Source: Novipirellula galeiformis (GTDB taxonomy: Bacteria > Planctomycetota > Planctomycetia > Pirellulales > Pirellulaceae). From it: a DNA stretch of 64,000 nt. Below the pieces are notes generated by a model, which worked only from the letters and a program-made list of their open reading frames with translations, ran no database searches and was not told the DNA's origin. Every line of letters starts with the position of its first letter. Position 1 is the first letter of the stretch. The translations under genes and the position numbers were made by a program. The DNA is taken from contig NZ_SJPT01000006.1 of assembly GCF_007860095.1 (NCBI RefSeq), positions 124,001 through 188,000 of the forward strand, written 5' to 3'. Shown piece after piece: positions 1-9,348 of the stretch.

Positions 1-1599
1 GTTGGCGAACCGTTTGGCAAGTTGCCGGTATTGGGCGTACAACGAATCGTATGCCTGAGTGCGTTGGAGACGAGGCCGGACGATGTCTTGGCTCCCCTTG
101 GCGACGCTCGCCATCGCGCCGGCCGCTTCGCGGATCGATTGGAATCCGCTCGCTTCGGGGCCTGCCGCGATCATGCCCAATACCGCTGCCCCCACGGCCG
201 GACCTTGCGTGGATGGATGAATTTCAATCTCGCTGCCAAGCACATCAGCATAGACTTCGACGAAGGCGCGGTTGTGATGCGGCAGCCCGCCGGTCGCCAC
301 GAGTCGTTCGATCGGCACGCCGCCATCGCGAAGCAGTTCGACAATCCAACGCAGCCCAAATGCCGAGCCTTCCATCAACGCCAAGTACATGTGTTCCGGA
401 CCGTGCTCGAGCCCTAGCCCAGTGAAGGCGCCACGCAGACTCCCGTCCATCAATGGCGTACGGCAACCGTTCATCCAATCCAAACACATCACGCCTTGAG
501 CCCCTGGGGGCAAGCGAAGTGCAGCTTCGGCAAGCGAATCGAAGGAATCGAGTCCAAGCAAACGGCGCAGCCATGCAAACGCATCCCCGACCGCGGCTTG
601 GCCCGTTTCGTATCCAAACATGCCTGGCAAAATGCCCCCCTCGACCACCCCCGCGATGCCGGGGATCTCCGCGGCGACGTTTGCGTTTAGCATGTGACAA
701 CTACTCGTGCCCAGCACCATCACCAGCGTTCCTGGTTCGGCAGCCCCGACGCCGGGAACGGCCGCGTGAGCATCGATGATGGCGGCCGAAACGGGAGTGC
801 CCGCACGAAGTCCGAAGCGCGTTGCCATCGCTTGAGTTAAACCACCAGCCACCTCACCGGGCGACCGCATCACCCCAGGCAATCGGCTGCGCACGGCTGC
901 GGCCAATTGAGGATGGACGGCCGAGAAAAAGGCGTCCGACGGGTATCCGTCGCTGGCCGACCACATCGCTTTGTAGCCAGCTTGGCAAGTCGAGCGAGTC
1001 AGCGACTCCGCCGGACCGCCGACCAATTGCCAAACCAACCAATCGCCCGCCTCGAGCCAGACATCGGCTGCGGCGGCGACATCGGGAGCCTGCTCAATCG
1101 TTTCGAGCATTTTAGGAAAGAACCATTCCAAGCCGATCGTCCCACCATACCGCTGTAAGAACGCCTCGTCACGCTCGCGAGCCACGGCGTTCATCCGTTC
1201 GGTTTGCTCCAGGGCACCGTGATGTTTCCAAAGTTTCGGCCACGCCAAGGGAGTTGATTTCAATGAATCTAATTGGCATAGCGGCGTGCCATCCGATCGT
1301 GTCGGCAGCATCGTACAACTGGTGAAGTCGACACCGATTCCCACAATCCTGTCGCCCGTGACCGCCGCCTCGACCATCGCGGCACACGTTGCCGACGCAG
1401 CCGAATCGAGCCAATCCCCAGGCGATTGCAACGCGTAACGAGCCGGCAAGAGGGTATCCCCCCCAGGAAGTGTCTCGGTGATTTGCCCGTTCGCATATTC
1501 GCTCGACGCCAACCCGAGTTGATGCCCCGCAGCATCGATTAAGATCGCGCGGACCGATTCGGTGCCAAAGTCGAGGCCCAGTGAAACGGGGTGGTTCAT
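1..1599 (-). CDS. araB: L-ribulokinase-like FGGY carbohydrate kinase (partial, 3' end off the window)
   Basis: ATP-dependent sugar kinase of the FGGY family, most like ribulokinase, which phosphorylates L-ribulose in the cytoplasm. My own translation of the minus strand from the ATG at 1597-1599 runs open for 533 codons to the window edge. The N-terminus shows the phosphate-binding segment GLDFGTESVRAILIDA, followed by VGIGVDFTSCTMLP and a YGGTIGLEWFFPKMLE-like stretch typical of AraB; near the C-terminus ATGGLPHHNRAFVEVYAD is the FGGY signature region. Family members are about 550 residues, so only a few tens of codons are missing. No arabinose isomerase or epimerase is visible in the window, so the substrate is inferred from the sequence alone. 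Another pentulose is possible. Confidence 0.8.
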   Translation of the reverse strand, partial: MNHPVSLGLDFGTESVRAILIDAAGHQLGLASSEYANGQITETLPGGDTLLPARYALQSPGDWLDSAASATCAAMVEAAVTGDRIVGIGVDFTSCTMLPTRSDGTPLCQLDSLKSTPLAWPKLWKHHGALEQTERMNAVARERDEAFLQRYGGTIGLEWFFPKMLETIEQAPDVAAAADVWLEAGDWLVWQLVGGPAESLTRSTCQAGYKAMWSASDGYPSDAFFSAVHPQLAAAVRSRLPGVMRSPGEVAGGLTQAMATRFGLRAGTPVSAAIIDAHAAVPGVGAAEPGTLVMVLGTSSCHMLNANVAAEIPGIAGVVEGGILPGMFGYETGQAAVGDAFAWLRRLLGLDSFDSLAEAALRLPPGAQGVMCLDWMNGCRTPLMDGSLRGAFTGLGLEHGPEHMYLALMEGSAFGLRWIVELLRDGGVPIERLVATGGLPHHNRAFVEVYADVLGSEIEIHPSTQGPAVGAAVLGMIAAGPEASGFQSIREAAGAMASVAKGSQDIVRPRLQRTQAYDSLYAQYRQLAKRFAN

Positions 1600-1771
1600 C
1601 GTTGTCGCTCCGTTAACGTTGCAATTGTGGGACGCGGTTCACGCCGGTGAAGGGGGCAGGGGTTCAAGCGGCGGGTTCACCCCGCAGTGCCAAATTCTAC
1701 CGCACCGTTTGGCGATGGCCGAGTCCCGTCCCAAAGTAACTTTTGTAAAACATGGCAACCGCGTTCGGCCA

Positions 1772-3250
1772 CTACAGCCCGTCGAGTGCGACGCCGCCGG
1801 TATGATGCGCCAATTGGATCAAATCATCATTCTTCTCTTCGACCACAAAGACATGCAGGATGATCCCTTTAAGCTCATCCGGGCGGACGTTAATGCCGTG
1901 GTCACCATCGGTCACAATGATCAATTCGGGTTGCTCCGACTCTTGGTCATTGACCAAGTTCTTGATCCGCTTGATTCCTTCACGCAGCGCCAAGTTGATG
2001 TCGGTATCGTCCCCGGTAAAGAACTCGTAATGCATCCGCTGGATCTCTTCCCGCGCGTCGGCGACTTCTCGCACCAGCACCTCGTCATGCACGACCGAAT
2101 CAAAAAAGCTGTATCCTAAGATTGCTTCGCGGCGGCCGACCGCGCGTAATCGATTCAGCAAGATCGCCAACAACTTGTAAATGCGTTCGCCTTGTTGCAT
2201 CGACTTGGAACGGTCGAGCATCGCATAGAAAAACTGTTTTTTGTCGCTCCTTTTCATTTTCTCTCGCACCATAAAACTCTTGGTGGCCAAGCGATAGCGA
2301 AAGTACTTGGGGGCGGCTACCTTCAAGGCCCACGCCGCCGGGGCTAGTTTTGGCAATTCATCGTACGATTGCATCATCCGCATCCGGGTCTGGTCGCCAT
2401 CGGCCGCCGGAATCATCTTCTTTTCAAAACGCGGCTGAAACGCAACATATTCGTTGGCGATCCGCGAAATCCGCAACAAGGCTTCCATGCCCGGTTCGGC
2501 TAACAATCGCGAGGCCACATCCAAGCGGCGAACCGACAACGGATGCATTTCCTTCTTTTCAGTTGCACGCCGAACCCCGCCAAAACAATCGGCAAACAGC
2601 GACGCGATCTTGCCGCGTGTCTCGAGGTTATCGACCAACACGATTGCTGAAATCCCGCGGTCTCGCGACATTTGTTCGTAATCAATCTTGTCGGCCGATT
2701 TCAGCATCCGTTCGTCGGGCAAACATTCGAGCAACTCGACTTCATCCGCCTCCAAGCCGCCGACCTGTTGCAGCGACCAATTGATTTGCCAGGTAATCGT
2801 CTCGGGGGGAATGCCGAGTGCAAGGGCGCGTTTGGCGGTCGCGATAATCGCAATATTGGCGATCGCTCGATCGACGTCGGTACGTCCCTGGATGTTCTGG
2901 AATTCCACCTCACGAAGCGTCTGGGCAAGTTGCAGGTAGAGCTCAACATCGCGCCGTGAAAAATCCAGGACGTCGTCTATCCAAGTCATCAACTTCCACA
3001 TTCGCATCCGATAGGTTAGCCGCGTGCGACGCTCGATTTCGTTGGCGCCCGCCAACCGCCCTTCGTCGACCAAGTGCACCCCATCCCAAATGATCGGGAC
3101 ATGCACATGCTCCATTCCGATCGCGTCGAGTTTCTTGACCACCTCGGCGGTATTGATTTGTTGCCTTCGTTCGCTCGATTCGGGATAAGTGATATGGGTG
3201 TGAAAGCGAATGAAATCGCGGAACTTCCGCTCGACGCGAACTTGATTCAT
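1772..3250 (-). CDS. VWA-domain protein, partner of the adjacent MoxR-type ATPase
   Basis: A 492-residue cytoplasmic protein whose C-terminal third (about 340-490) is a von Willebrand factor A domain. The metal-ion-dependent adhesion site is complete: DRSKS (D-x-S-x-S), TGDDT, and VTDGD further on. The N-terminal part is helical and charged, of the CoxE/VWA-containing type. The tandem AAA gene immediately upstream ends with TAG directly followed by GTG-ATG. I choose the ATG at 3250 because GGGAG sits just before it. The zero-gap arrangement points to translational coupling. MoxR AAA proteins with VWA partners act as chaperone-like machines that insert cofactors or remodel complexes; the target here cannot be seen. 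Confidence 0.8.
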   Translation of the reverse strand: MNQVRVERKFRDFIRFHTHITYPESSERRQQINTAEVVKKLDAIGMEHVHVPIIWDGVHLVDEGRLAGANEIERRTRLTYRMRMWKLMTWIDDVLDFSRRDVELYLQLAQTLREVEFQNIQGRTDVDRAIANIAIIATAKRALALGIPPETITWQINWSLQQVGGLEADEVELLECLPDERMLKSADKIDYEQMSRDRGISAIVLVDNLETRGKIASLFADCFGGVRRATEKKEMHPLSVRRLDVASRLLAEPGMEALLRISRIANEYVAFQPRFEKKMIPAADGDQTRMRMMQSYDELPKLAPAAWALKVAAPKYFRYRLATKSFMVREKMKRSDKKQFFYAMLDRSKSMQQGERIYKLLAILLNRLRAVGRREAILGYSFFDSVVHDEVLVREVADAREEIQRMHYEFFTGDDTDINLALREGIKRIKNLVNDQESEQPELIIVTDGDHGINVRPDELKGIILHVFVVEEKNDDLIQLAHHTGGVALDGL

Positions 3251-3253
3251 CAC

Positions 3254-5365
3254 CTATCTCCCGGCCTCGATTTCCGCCGCCACTTGATCCACCGCTAGCT
3301 CGGAGCGTTTTTTCCATTTGACGAGCATCGGATCGGAGACCTGCAGATTCTGCAGCTCGTGTTTCAACGCGTCCATGCTACTCATCAAATCGACCATGTC
3401 GGAGATCGCTTCGTCATTCACATCGCCACGCGCCTCGTCATCGAGGTCTTTGGCCGCAGCGAATTTGCGATTGATGTCCTGCATTTTCCCCTGCAATTGG
3501 TGGGCCCGTTCATCAATGTCACTGAGCAACACCTCCACGCCCCCTTCACGCAGCGCCGATCGAATCAAGGACTCGACATCCCGCTGATAAGACTCCATGC
3601 CTTGGATGTTGCGAATCGTCAAAATATCATCGACGATCATCTTTTTGCGGCCATGCCGTCCGACACTGTTGGCGGCCAATCGCAGGCCGCCCAGAGCGAT
3701 ACGCGGAGAAACCTGAAAACCACTTTCCCGATCATCATTCAAATTGGCGATCACATGGGCATAGATGCGGTTGAGTTTGCGACGGTCGGGCCCAGCATCG
3801 GGATTGGTTTTATGAAACAGGGCTTCGTAGTCGGCTTGATCATACGACGGCCAACGGACTTCTAATTGCAGCGGAAATCGTTCCAGCAGTGCTTTCACCG
3901 CGTCGCTATCTTTCGCAAATTGGCGTGGGTCCTTGTTCGTACAGGCCACAATCGCTTGCGATCGCATCGGCACCGGTCGGTTGCCATTCATAAAGACGCG
4001 GCGCGTTAACACATCTTTGAGCGGCAACAGCGCTTGCGATGACGCATCGAGGATTTCTTCTAAGATCACCACCTCGTACGGCAAGAACGAGCGGTCAGTA
4101 TCGTATTCCAAACAGAGGTCCAATTTGGCAATGTTGGGACCGCCCCACAGTCGATCCTCGGTCATCCCTTCGCCAAACGACTGTAAAAAAATCTCGTTTT
4201 CGAGATAGCCGAGTTCTTGGAGCGCCGTCATCACCATGTCGGATTTGCCATGACCCCCGGGCCCCCACAACAGCACATTGCAGGGCTGAAAGAACGCGTG
4301 AGTCAACACTTGCACGATTTCATCACAATGGATGAAACGCGACTTCAAACTTTGCGAAATCCGTGCGGGCACCTCGCCGCGAGGTGTTTTTAAGGGTCCG
4401 TCGTCGTGGTGAGAAAAGTCGGCATCGGTAAGTCGAATGTGAATCGGTTCATTCGGCAATTGCCGTTCAATCCGCCGCGATAAATCAGCCGTGTAGGACT
4501 GCATTCCTTGGACAAAGCGAATGCTCCGAAACGCTTCGGCGGTAACGGTGTTATCGCCATGGATCTTGGCTTCATTGCTCACCACCTCTAACGACTGAAT
4601 CGCCATGCGTGGCGACATGATGAAGGTTTTGGCTTCATTCAAACCCGCGATCACTTTGGAAAGCATCGTTTGCAACTGCTTGCCACCCATGCTTGAATTG
4701 CGATGGACCTTGGCAAACAGTTCGCGGTAGTGCTTTGCTTCGTAACCCGGCCAACGCACTTCCTTTTGCAACAAAAAACGCTCCAGCAATGCTTGGACCG
4801 CGTCGCTGCCCTCGGCAAACTCTCGCGGGTCTTTGTTGGTGCACGCGATGACAACCTTCGCAGCCATCTCGACGCGTTCGTTGCCGTTCATAAAGGCACG
4901 CCGCGTCAACACGTCTTTCAGTGGCAAGAGCGCTTGCGCCGGGGCGTCGAACAGTTCTTCAAAAATCACGACTTTGTACTGCGGCGCCAAAAACGATCGC
5001 GTCGTGTCATAGCGAACACAGGTATCGAGCGAAGCCATATCGGGCCCGCCCCAAAGCCGATCTTCACTCATCCCTTCGCCAAAGGATTGAATAAAAATCT
5101 CTTCGTCCTGCAATCCCAATGCACGTAGGGCGGTCAACGCCATCTCTGACTTGCCATGTCCGCCGGGGCCCCACAACAACACATTGCAGGGTTCGTAACA
5201 GGCCGCCGAGAGCAGGTCAGCGATCACATCACAAAACACGAACCGCTCGCGGAGTGCGGCTTGGATTGTCGGCAAAATCTCTTTTCGTGGGGTTGGCAAC
5301 CAAGCCCATTCGTTTGCGACCAAGGCAAAAACGCTCCGCCAGAAAAGAGTTGAGAATGCGACCAA
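3254..5365 (-). CDS. Tandem MoxR-type AAA+ ATPase (two AAA modules in one chain)
   Basis: 703 residues containing two homologous AAA+ modules. Module 1 has Walker A GPGGHGKS near residue 65 and Walker B-like VVIFEELFDAP; module 2 has GPGGHGKS near residue 365 and VVILEEILDAS. Each is followed by a sensor-1 segment ACTNKDPR and an arginine-rich LLERF stretch. The C-terminal ~100 residues are helical. Ordinary MoxR/RavA proteins carry one AAA module and assemble as hexamers, so an in-line duplication is unusual. The TTG at 5363-5365 is the longest start; an in-frame TTG about 12 codons later, behind a GGAG, is an alternative. The gene is coupled to the VWA gene downstream. Confidence 0.8.
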   Translation of the reverse strand: MVAFSTLFWRSVFALVANEWAWLPTPRKEILPTIQAALRERFVFCDVIADLLSAACYEPCNVLLWGPGGHGKSEMALTALRALGLQDEEIFIQSFGEGMSEDRLWGGPDMASLDTCVRYDTTRSFLAPQYKVVIFEELFDAPAQALLPLKDVLTRRAFMNGNERVEMAAKVVIACTNKDPREFAEGSDAVQALLERFLLQKEVRWPGYEAKHYRELFAKVHRNSSMGGKQLQTMLSKVIAGLNEAKTFIMSPRMAIQSLEVVSNEAKIHGDNTVTAEAFRSIRFVQGMQSYTADLSRRIERQLPNEPIHIRLTDADFSHHDDGPLKTPRGEVPARISQSLKSRFIHCDEIVQVLTHAFFQPCNVLLWGPGGHGKSDMVMTALQELGYLENEIFLQSFGEGMTEDRLWGGPNIAKLDLCLEYDTDRSFLPYEVVILEEILDASSQALLPLKDVLTRRVFMNGNRPVPMRSQAIVACTNKDPRQFAKDSDAVKALLERFPLQLEVRWPSYDQADYEALFHKTNPDAGPDRRKLNRIYAHVIANLNDDRESGFQVSPRIALGGLRLAANSVGRHGRKKMIVDDILTIRNIQGMESYQRDVESLIRSALREGGVEVLLSDIDERAHQLQGKMQDINRKFAAAKDLDDEARGDVNDEAISDMVDLMSSMDALKHELQNLQVSDPMLVKWKKRSELAVDQVAAEIEAGR

Positions 5366-5435
5366 GCCAAGAACTATGGTCTCCGGACTTAGCCGTTTCG
5401 AAGTTGCGCTATTGCCGTTTTACCTAGCAAATCAT

Positions 5436-5561
5436 AACCCGACGCGTCAGCGAGGGACTGAGTAAGCAAACCACTGAGTAAGCAAACCACTGAGTAAGCA
5501 AACGGCTGAGTAAGTCAGCGGCTGAGCTAAGCGTGACACTCCCTCGCTGACGCGGCGGGTT
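5436..5561. repeat. Dispersed palindromic repeat enclosing a five-unit 16-bp tandem array
   Basis: Arms at 5436-5457 and 5540-5561 are inverted copies matching at 21 of 22 positions, with the core GACGCGTCAGCGAGGGA. Between them, 5457-5536 is exactly five 16-bp units (ACTGAGTAAGCAAACC and variants). Related but degenerate palindromes occur at 14059, 23074 and 27416 in this window, so this is a dispersed family. It fills most of the interval between the tandem AAA gene and rny. Nothing coding is seen there. Confidence 0.85.
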
Positions 5562-5667
5562 ATAAAAAACACGCCACTTCAAAAGTGCTCACCTAGCGGC
5601 CCTCCTGAATTCTAACAACTCTGCACACCGCCGGCGGCCTCGAAACGTCCCGTTTCTTGGGCGTTCG

Positions 5668-7275
5668 CTATTTGGCGGTCTCGATGAAACGCGACTCCCT
5701 CAGCACGGTGACTTTGATCTCACCCGGATAGGTGAGTTCCTTTTCGAAGGCTTGGGCGATGTTGCGACAAATCGTGGCCGCTTCTTCATCGGAGGTTTTG
5801 TCGCTGTTGACGATCACGCGAAGTTCACGTCCCGCACTGATCGCAAACGCTTGGCGCACCCCATCAAAACGGGTGGCAATTGATTCAAGCTCTTCCATCC
5901 GTTTGATGTAACGCTCGAGCGATTCGCGTCGGGCTCCCGGACGGCTAGCACTACAAGCGTCGCCTGTCGCCACCAGCATGGTGTAAGGGTGCTCGGTAAC
6001 GATGTCGTCGTGGTGTCCCAACGCTGCGTGAACGACTTCGCTGCCTTCGTTGTGGCGTCGCAGCAGGTCCGCCCCAATTTTGGGATGCCCCCCTTCGAGT
6101 TCATGGTCGGCTGCTTTGCCGATGTCGTGCAGCAATCCACAGCGACGAGCCAAGTCACCATCCATGCCTAACATCTCGGCTAACATGCCGGAAATGAACG
6201 CGACCTCGACACTGTGCCGCAGCACGTTTTGGCTATACGAGGTGCGGAAGTGCAAGCGACCGAGCATTTGGATGACGCGGTCATGCAACCCGTTCACATT
6301 CACTTCATCCGCCGCTTCACGTCCTTTTTGCATGATCAGATCATCGATCTCTTTGCCCGTTTCTTCGACCACATCCTCGATACGCGATGGGTGAATGCGT
6401 CCGTCACTGATCAGCCGGGTTAGGGACAGACGAGCGATCTCGCGTCGCACCGGATCGAACCCGCTGACGATCACGACGCCCGGTGTATCATCGATGATCA
6501 CATCGACGCCGGTTGACTTTTCAAACGCGCGAATATTTCGCCCTTCGCGACCAATGATGCGCCCCTTCATATCGTCGCTGGGGACATCGACCGTGCTGGT
6601 CGTGCTCTCGGCGGTATGTGCCGATGCGAACCGCTGGATCGCGGTCAACAACATCTCGCGGCCTTGCGCTTTGACCGTCTCGTTGAGTCGCTTTTGATGC
6701 TTCAACAGCACCGACCCTACTTCGCCTTCGAGATCATGCTCGAGCGTCGAAAGCAACGCTTGGGATGCCTCTTCCCGCGTCATCTCACTGACCTTTTCGA
6801 GCAGCGTTTGTTGTTGCTTGATTGTGTCGTCGAGTCGTTGGCGCTGCTCCGAAGCGGCACGCAATTGGGTATCAAGCCGCGTCTGAGTGCTTTCAAGCCC
6901 ACGTTGCTGTTTGCGCAATCCGTCTTCTTGTTGCTCGATCGTTTCTTCGCGTCGGTCCAGTTTGGCTTCACGCTGTAGCAGCTGTTTGCGCTCGATCGCG
7001 ATTTCCTTTTCCGCGTCCGCCTTGATACTCAGGACCGCTTCCTTGCCCTCCACGATCGCTTGATTTCGTAACGTTTCGCCTTCACGACGCGCTGCTTCAA
7101 CCAGCTTTTCAGCTGCCTGTTGTTGCACCGTACGACGGACGGAGTTGACCCGTTGGGTGATGCCCCAAACGATCGCGGCTCCTACCAGAAAGGAGAAGCC
7201 AGAGTAAAGGAGGGTGGTTTCGGAAGCAGCGAGCATGAATATGTCCTCGGTACCGAGAACAAGAGAATCGGCCAT
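5668..7275 (-). CDS. rny: Ribonuclease Y
   Basis: Membrane-anchored endoribonuclease that initiates mRNA decay. In order: a transmembrane segment near residues 20-40, a long charged coiled coil (about 40-200), a KH RNA-binding domain with [15 protein letters not shown] near residue 235, and an HD metal-dependent phosphohydrolase domain with [12 protein letters not shown] near 385. The order and length (535 residues) match the RNase Y family closely. The ATG at 7275 is my choice because the first residues then lead straight to the membrane anchor and GGGG precedes it; in-frame ATG 7293 and GTG 7299 are alternatives. Transcribed alone. Confidence 0.93.
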   Translation of the reverse strand: MADSLVLGTEDIFMLAASETTLLYSGFSFLVGAAIVWGITQRVNSVRRTVQQQAAEKLVEAARREGETLRNQAIVEGKEAVLSIKADAEKEIAIERKQLLQREAKLDRREETIEQQEDGLRKQQRGLESTQTRLDTQLRAASEQRQRLDDTIKQQQTLLEKVSEMTREEASQALLSTLEHDLEGEVGSVLLKHQKRLNETVKAQGREMLLTAIQRFASAHTAESTTSTVDVPSDDMKGRIIGREGRNIRAFEKSTGVDVIIDDTPGVVIVSGFDPVRREIARLSLTRLISDGRIHPSRIEDVVEETGKEIDDLIMQKGREAADEVNVNGLHDRVIQMLGRLHFRTSYSQNVLRHSVEVAFISGMLAEMLGMDGDLARRCGLLHDIGKAADHELEGGHPKIGADLLRRHNEGSEVVHAALGHHDDIVTEHPYTMLVATGDACSASRPGARRESLERYIKRMEELESIATRFDGVRQAFAISAGRELRVIVNSDKTSDEEAATICRNIAQAFEKELTYPGEIKVTVLRESRFIETAK

Positions 7276-7920
7276 GGGGATACCCCAATTCATCCGCACG
7301 CAAAGAGTCCATGCGATGCCTTGAACGCTGAAGAATCTTGCAGCGTTCAGTGGGATTCCTCGATGTGCAAGCCCCGCTCACCACTCTAAGCTCAATCGAG
7401 CCCAGGATTTGCTTTGCTGCTGACTCAGCTCTAATGAAGCAACCGATCGAGCAAACATGTTGCTTCAATCTCGTCACTCGAGCGACTAGCAGTAAGAGGA
7501 GGAGGGGGGACATGATCGAAAGGAAGGTGATTCTGTTGTTCAGAGGAGTCGATGTTGAGTCTTGATTGTTGTAGGTCAGCTCTGAAAACTCTCCCGTATT
7601 CGTTATGATTCGATCTCGGGGGTGATCAGGTCGACTCAGATTAGCAGCTGATGAGTCACCGCGAAACAACGCTCGACCAAAGTTTGAGAGATGGGCCCAA
7701 GTTCCCCTTCGTCACTATTCATGCGTCCACCTCCCCCTAAGGGAAACCGCAAGCCGCGGAATCAAAAAACAGAACCCCGCGAATGGAGGGTCTTGGCTTA
7801 AAAATGCGGCGCATCAAGGGGCGGCGGGCCCAATCCTTGCCACCCCATGCACCTAGGCGCAGCCCACCCCGTTCAACTAACCGATCGCTGCCCCCCCCCC
7901 TTTAGGAAGCCCTCTCGACA
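7276..7920. other. Intergenic region between divergent rny and tilS
   Basis: About 645 bp between two divergently transcribed genes, so it should hold both promoters. Open frames here lack any recognisable domain and look accidental. A C-rich run of nine bases lies near 7890, just upstream of tilS. I see no RNA gene. Confidence 0.5.
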
Positions 7921-8940
7921 ATGGAACGCAAACCCAACTCCGATGCCTGGGGCGCCTTTTGTCGTTCGATCGATGCTGCTTGGCCGTTGTCGCGGTGGGG
8001 ACGCGTGGGCGTGGTCGTCGGCTGTAGCGGAGGCCCGGATAGCGTTGCCTTGATCCGCGGACTGCATGATTTGGTCCAGCGGTCCGAGGTCGCTCTGCCG
8101 CCAGGTTTATTGGCAGTGGCACATTTTAATCACGCCACACGAGGGGAGGAATCGCAGCGAGATGAATCCTTTGTCGCTGAGTTGGCGGGCCAGCTTGACG
8201 TCCCGTTTCTGCGTCAGCGATCCACACGCGTCGGCGTTCGTGACGAGCAATCGTTACGCCGCATGAGGCTGGACTTTCTGCGCGCGTCCGCCGAGCAAAT
8301 GGGAGCCCGCTACGTCGCGGTCGCCCATTCGGCCGACGACAATGTCGAAACCGTGCTGCATCACCTATTGCGTGGCACGGGGCCCACCGGGCTGGCTGGG
8401 ATTCGTCCTCACCGCCCCCTTGGCCAGGACGTGGTGTTAGTCCGTCCGCTGCTTGGCATCACGCGGAAACGCATCTGCGCCGCGCTGCGTTGGATCGAGC
8501 AATCTTGGTGCGAAGATTCAAGCAATGCCAACCGGGACTATCGCCGCAATTGGATTCGCCATGAACTGATGCCGATGATCGAATCAAAATATCCTGATGC
8601 TCGCGACGCGATTTCTCGAGCCTCCGGAACCCAACGCGATTGGGTTACCAACATGGAATCGCAAGCGGAAGAGTGGAGCACACGGCACGTCCAGTTTGGT
8701 GACGCGATTTCCATTCAACGCGACCATGAAACCGACCGCAGTGTGATCATTGCAGGGATGCAGCAATTGTGGGCCGAACAGCGTTGGCCGATGCAAAGCA
8801 TGTCGCAAACGCATTGGCAACGGATCTACGACCAGATCGCAGGGATCGAGACCGACGCTTGTATGCTGCCTGGAGCGATTCGGATCGAGTCGCCCCCCGG
8901 TCATGTCTCGCTCCGGCGAATCGAAGCAGAGGAGCAATGA
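7921..8940 (+). CDS. tilS: tRNA(Ile)-lysidine synthase
   Basis: Modifies the wobble cytidine of the AUA-reading tRNA-Ile to lysidine using ATP and lysine, in the cytoplasm. The N-type PP-loop is intact: VVGCSGGPDSVAL near residue 35. It is followed by VAHFNHATRGEES and VAHSADDNVETVLHHLLRG, all diagnostic of TilS. The chain is 339 residues, shorter than E. coli TilS (about 430): the N-terminal adenylation domain and part of the linker are present, but the C-terminal substrate-binding domains are reduced or absent, as in other short-form TilS proteins. The ATG at 7921 puts the PP-loop at the expected distance. Confidence 0.9.
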   Translation: MERKPNSDAWGAFCRSIDAAWPLSRWGRVGVVVGCSGGPDSVALIRGLHDLVQRSEVALPPGLLAVAHFNHATRGEESQRDESFVAELAGQLDVPFLRQRSTRVGVRDEQSLRRMRLDFLRASAEQMGARYVAVAHSADDNVETVLHHLLRGTGPTGLAGIRPHRPLGQDVVLVRPLLGITRKRICAALRWIEQSWCEDSSNANRDYRRNWIRHELMPMIESKYPDARDAISRASGTQRDWVTNMESQAEEWSTRHVQFGDAISIQRDHETDRSVIIAGMQQLWAEQRWPMQSMSQTHWQRIYDQIAGIETDACMLPGAIRIESPPGHVSLRRIEAEEQ

Positions 8941-9038
8941 TCGATCGAGTACCTCCGCCGCAGATGGTACTCGAATCAAAACCCTAACGCAACGCATCGG
9001 GTTAGGAAGTCTCTAAGCTAACCCTGGAACAAGCAACT

Positions 9039-9117
9039 CGTAATCTTACATCCCGTCTCCGCAACCACGCTGGACCGCAACCAGCCGGAGAAGATCAGGA
9101 TCAAGAGTAAGATTACG
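9039..9117 (+). ncRNA. Candidate structured RNA (nested stem)
   Basis: An outer perfect 11-bp stem pairs CGTAATCTTAC (9039-9049) with its complement at 9107-9117. Inside, TCTCCG (9056-9061) pairs with CGGAGA (9086-9091), and GCTGG (9069-9073) pairs with CCAGC (9081-9085) around a 7-nt loop. The two inner stems stack directly on their 3' side. The nested geometry is visible in the sequence; that it is an RNA element is inference. Confidence 0.35.
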
Positions 9118-9143
9118 ATTAAGAATCAAAAGGAGGCAAAGCC

Positions 9144-9191
9144 ATGCGACCGTTTCGATCACGTGAAACGGGACATCGCAAATCCACCTAA
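9144..9191 (+). CDS. Possible 15-residue peptide MRPFRSRETGHRKST
   Basis: A very short ORF preceded by a strong Shine-Dalgarno sequence AGGAGG at 9131-9136, seven bases from the ATG, which is stronger than that of most genes in this window. The peptide is basic (six Arg/Lys/His). It lies directly downstream of the nested stem at 9039-9117. It is too short for homology, and chance occurrence is possible. Confidence 0.25.
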   Translation: MRPFRSRETGHRKST

Positions 9192-9235
9192 AAACATTAG
9201 CTACACCTCGGTGCACCTGTGCCAGGGGGAGTGGC

Positions 9236-9283
9236 ATGAACCAGCGGCCCGACACTCCTCATCCACTTTTTGATCCAGGCTAA
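9236..9283 (+). CDS. Possible 15-residue peptide MNQRPDTPHPLFDPG
   Basis: A second 15-codon ORF with GGGGGAG four bases before the ATG. Its TAA stop (9281-9283) runs into the first base pairs of the terminator hairpin at 9282-9308, a spacing typical of genuine gene ends. Proline-rich, no recognised motif. Chance remains a serious alternative. Confidence 0.22.
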   Translation: MNQRPDTPHPLFDPG

Positions 9284-9308
9284 CCGCGGGTTTCTTCGCG
9301 GTTTTTGG
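9282..9308 (+). terminator. Rho-independent terminator
   Basis: AACCGCG (9282-9288) pairs with CGCGGTT (9297-9303) around an 8-base loop and is followed by TTT, giving a run of five T. The T run lies on the plus side, so it ends plus-strand transcription from tilS or the small unit before it, facing the convergent SMC-like gene. Confidence 0.7.
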
Positions 9309-9348
9309 TTCGCTTCTTAGAGCGGAGTTACGCAAACGGGGGATCCCT

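Larger units (their letters stand above)
8941..9308 (+). other. Structured intergenic region with hairpins, two mini-ORFs and a terminator
   Basis: The tilS to SMC-like interval is rich in inverted repeats on the plus strand: a 9-bp perfect hairpin at 8945-8974 right behind the tilS stop; CCTAAC/GTTAGG near 8992-9005; a nested structure at 9039-9117; CGTTTC/GAAACG at 9151-9170; and a terminator at 9282-9308. Two 15-codon ORFs with purine-rich leaders sit between them. Read together it could be one small transcript, or simply the tilS 3' region. Confidence 0.4.

Noticed and set aside
5457-5536. CRISPR-like array
   Set aside because: Five abutting 16-bp units without spacers and no cas genes nearby.
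7109-7669. 186-codon minus-strand frame upstream of rny
   Set aside because: Overlaps the rny start out of frame and has no recognisable segment.
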